From contig LSRY02000036.1 of NCBI GenBank assembly GCA_001643675.2, positions 1 to 64,000 on the forward strand: a stretch of DNA of 64,000 bases, in the 5' to 3' direction. A program made the translations under genes and the position numbers. This document shows, piece after piece, positions 61,196 to 64,000 of this stretch. The notes beneath the pieces are model-generated. The model made no database searches. It was not told where the DNA came from and was given only the letters and a program-made list of their open reading frames with translations. This stretch comes from Monocercomonoides exilis. Taxonomy: Eukaryota > Preaxostyla > Oxymonadida > Polymastigidae. How positions within the stretch are numbered: the stretch's first letter is position 1; the number at the start of each line of letters is the position of its first letter.

Positions 61196-62133
61196 CAAAG
61201 AAGGTTTGAAACAATTTAGTTGATCTATAAAATTAGATAACTCCAATAGGAAGAGGAAAAAGTTGACTGGGAGTTGAAGGAGGAAGAAGATGAAGATTAA
61301 GAAAATAATATGGATTTCGGTTCAGGCTCCTAATTGGAATTGCATTTTTGTCCTTGTTCAAATGCTTCGACCACGTTCTTTGCATTCATTTCCTTGTATC
61401 CAAAGTCTTCACATTGAATTTCTCTACCTAGTTCCCCACTTCTTTATCAATGGAGAATGTCAGTCAATTGCTAACAAGCAGCTTCAGAGAAATATCAAGC
61501 AGCTGAAAATTTGAAATAATAGCATTATTTTGATAAATAGGCAAAATATAGGCTATACTGATTTTATCAAGACAAATTTTCATTTATTTTGACCTTTCTT
61601 ACAGATCAACTTCAATCTGGAAGAGCAGAGCATCGATTCGCAAGTCGGATTTCTTTAAAAAGGTTGTGCTTTGTTCAGTCTGTGAAGAAGAAGAATTAAA
61701 AGAAGATTCAAATAATTTGAATGTGAAAATGAAAACATTTGAAGAATAATAGATATTTTCGTTCATGATTGGAACTTTGAATATCGTTTTTTAAGCAGAA
61801 GCCATAATGATAATATGTTAATAATTAGTTTGAGAGATTAACACGTATCAAAAAGCAAAATTCAAAACCGTTTTTATTGAAAAACAATTGAATTTGTTTT
61901 TCATAATTTATTATTTCATAATTGATTATTGAATACAACTGGAGTAAAATTGTTTCCCTTCATGCAAACGGAATGGATAGAATCATCCTTCTTTTGTTGA
62001 AACTCTCAATCAGCAAAGCAAATAAAAAAAATTGAAATACAAAATAATTAATTATCGAAAATTATGGAGTGTTTTGATCATCCGATTGAATGATCTTGAA
62101 AATTGCGAGTAGAAATAGAATTAATTTTGAAAC
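61196..62133. other. AT-rich spacer upstream of the third USP gene
   Basis: No gene. It would be expected to hold the left TIR of a third element if the gene downstream is mobile; I could not find a partner because the right side lies beyond the window. Confidence 0.4.
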
Positions 62134-64000
62134 ATGGAGCAAAAAAAATTTTCTCATTTGTCAAATTCTCGGAAGAGTGAAAAGTGCACAGAAGCATGGA
62201 ACTTTCTTGTCACCAAATCCGGACACGACGAAGCAACAATGATCAAACATATATTTTTACACACAAACAAGGGGAAAGAATTGTTTTCAGATATCCAAAG
62301 CATATTCAATGGTTTGTATCAAGTCAGTTTTCATGAATTTAATATTTGCAATTTTGAAACAATATTTTTTGAGAAAAAAGCAGGTTCGTCCTATTGCGAA
62401 TGGCATCAGCTTACAATTCAGAGCAAAATAAACACGCGAAAGTTTCATTGCTAAAGTGTGTGTGCAACGAATTCAGTTTAAGGCAGCTTCATGATTGTGG
62501 CTTCCAGTGTTCGCAAGGAAACTGCAATCATGCCAAAAAGAACAGTTCACCCACTAATTTTGACTTTGAATTCACCAATAAGCCTCCTGTTCCACCTTCG
62601 AAAAGAAGTTTGTTCATTTTTATTTTTTTTGTTTTTTGTTTTCTATGAAATTTATTTTTGATTGTATTATCGAGAACTTATCAAAGATGATTATTACATA
62701 TTCAATAATTTTCTTGCGGAAAATTCAACAGAATCAAGCAAGGAATCTCGTCTTTTATTGACAAACAAAAAACGTATTTTCTATTATCTTATCAATATAA
62801 ACTTTGTTGAATATCCTTTATTCGTGTTTATCTTTTTGGGTGTTATTTTGAACAATTATTTTCTATTTAAAAAATACTTTTTTCTATGATGATGATTTCA
62901 CTATTATTAATTGTGACAGCCAAATGGAAGAGGACGTTGATCCTTTGAAAAATTACTTTACAGAAGAAGATGATTCGAGTATTTTTATATCAGATATGGA
63001 TACAATTGATGAATCTGAACATGGCGCTATGGATATTTTCGAAAATGAAAGAAACATTTCAGATTCAATTTGTGAATTCCAGGATTCAAATATCCAACAA
63101 TCATTCCTCGAACAATGCAGCGATCCAAATATTGATGACTGGTTTGATATGGGAGAAGTTGAACTGAATGATTTTTCAAGTTCAAAGATGGAAATCGATG
63201 ATGATATGGAGCAGTCAATTTCTGAAGATTTTCCAACAAATGTTCAAAAACAAACTAATATTCAATTTCACAAACCATCAGATAATCGGGTCACAAATTG
63301 CAACAGTTGTAATTCAGCACCTATTCAGTTTTCACCTCTTCAAAATTTCGGAAATACGTGTTATTTGGCTTCGTTAATTCAGATATTTCGAACAATAATA
63401 ATTCGAATGAGTAACAACAATGTGAGGAAAGGAAGGCTTTCTTCTTTTGACAAATATTTATGCGATTTGATAGTGCCTCAAACTTTAGGAACAGAAAAAA
63501 ACGGATCATTCAGAAATTCATCATGGACAAACATGTTCATAGACAAATGGGAGGGGAAACATCACCTTAAGAAAAGAAATCAACAGGAGTTCTACAATTC
63601 TTTTCTTAGTCTTTTCAGTGATATCTCATCTTGCATTCCAATCATATCTAACGAAATGATGACTTCTGTAAGCTTCCCGAGAAAATGCACGAATTGTGAT
63701 TGTGTATCAATTGGTGCAACTGAACAATCACCGATAATCAGACTTCAAGGAGATGATTTGATAACAGCATTCAATGAATCATATTCCTATTCAAATAAAA
63801 ATATAAACAATAAAAAAGCCTATTGTGAATGTTGTTGTAATGTCACACGTCAATTATCCGTTTTGAACATATCAAAATTTCCGAATTTTCTATCAATTTC
63901 TCTCGAGAAAACAAAAGCCAAACATGCCATAACGCAAAATGTTTATGAAACAATTTCTTTTTCAACAAAAAATGGAGTTTGGAATGTTAGTGAAACGCCA
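62134..64000 (+). CDS. Third USP/transposase-family gene, 3' end beyond window
   Basis: Exon 1 62,134-62,311, intron 62,312-62,373, exon 2 62,374-62,607 (234 nt), exon 3 from 62,675 to about 62,773, and a long exon open from about 62,923 (ATG) to the window end. The exon 1/2 junction recreates Asn-Glu, as in the 22-kb and 48-kb genes. Exon 2 has LKCVCNEFSLRQLHDCGF, NHAKKN and KPPVPPSKR, aligning with the other two. The last exon has a long acidic lead and then a USP domain: Cys box LQNFGNTCYLASLIQIF, zinc pairs CTNC and CECC. The His box and any transposase core lie outside. The exon 3/4 border is uncertain because phases do not match simply. No internal stop is seen in the exons. Confidence 0.7.

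Overview
This is an AT-rich, repeat-rich eukaryotic window. Genes are interrupted by short GT..AG introns (about 45-100 bp) with variable donors. There are Ser-rich and Glu-rich low-complexity proteins, several beta-helix surface-protein remnants with CG...PC motifs and a C-terminal membrane segment, and ubiquitin-specific-protease (USP) domains. From memory, not checked, this combination fits a metamonad protist, most probably an oxymonad such as Blattamonas or a relative. Stop codons behave as in the standard code in the two best-preserved genes.

Layout. Positions 1-13,686 are one tandem array of a 60-bp unit (about 228 copies). It stays open in one + frame for 9.5 kb and can be joined in frame, through a predicted 68-bp intron, to a USP-domain exon (13,755-14,853). 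A decayed beta-helix surface-protein gene follows (15.3-17.5 kb), then degenerate sequence. A DNA transposon, Element 1 (21,563-27,703), has 507-bp terminal inverted repeats that are themselves palindromic. It carries a broken gene fusing a DNA-binding-like N-terminus, a USP domain and a DDE-type transposase core. Next to this gene's stop codon is a GC-rich block that folds as a closed multi-branch RNA-like structure. Decayed exons fill 27.7-33.7 kb.

Element 2 (33,760-48,693; 14.9 kb) is bounded by perfect 89-bp inverted repeats and ATAT target duplications. It holds an intact three-exon transposase gene (minus strand, 26 bp inside its right repeat) plus about 12 kb of apparent cargo: two beta-helix surface-gene remnants, decayed coding sequence and a 122-bp hairpin. 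The transposase coding sequence contains a chain of back-to-back hairpins. A 240-bp MITE at 50.0 kb has related ends and also a 4-bp duplication.

From 49 to 57.3 kb there is AT-rich intergenic DNA, an uncharacterised helical-repeat-like gene fragment and a decayed low-complexity gene. A 2.2-kb fold-back element with 466-bp inverted repeats lies at 57,363-59,559, followed by a frameshifted UDP-sugar pyrophosphorylase-like pseudogene (minus). The window ends inside a third member of the USP/transposase gene family (62,134 onward).

The unifying theme is a family of DNA transposons whose transposase gene has, in two of three copies, a deubiquitinase domain built into the middle. In the copy without it (Element 2) that place is taken by a Ser/Ala tandem-repeat linker. 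The stand-alone USP gene beside the giant repeat array may be related to the same family.
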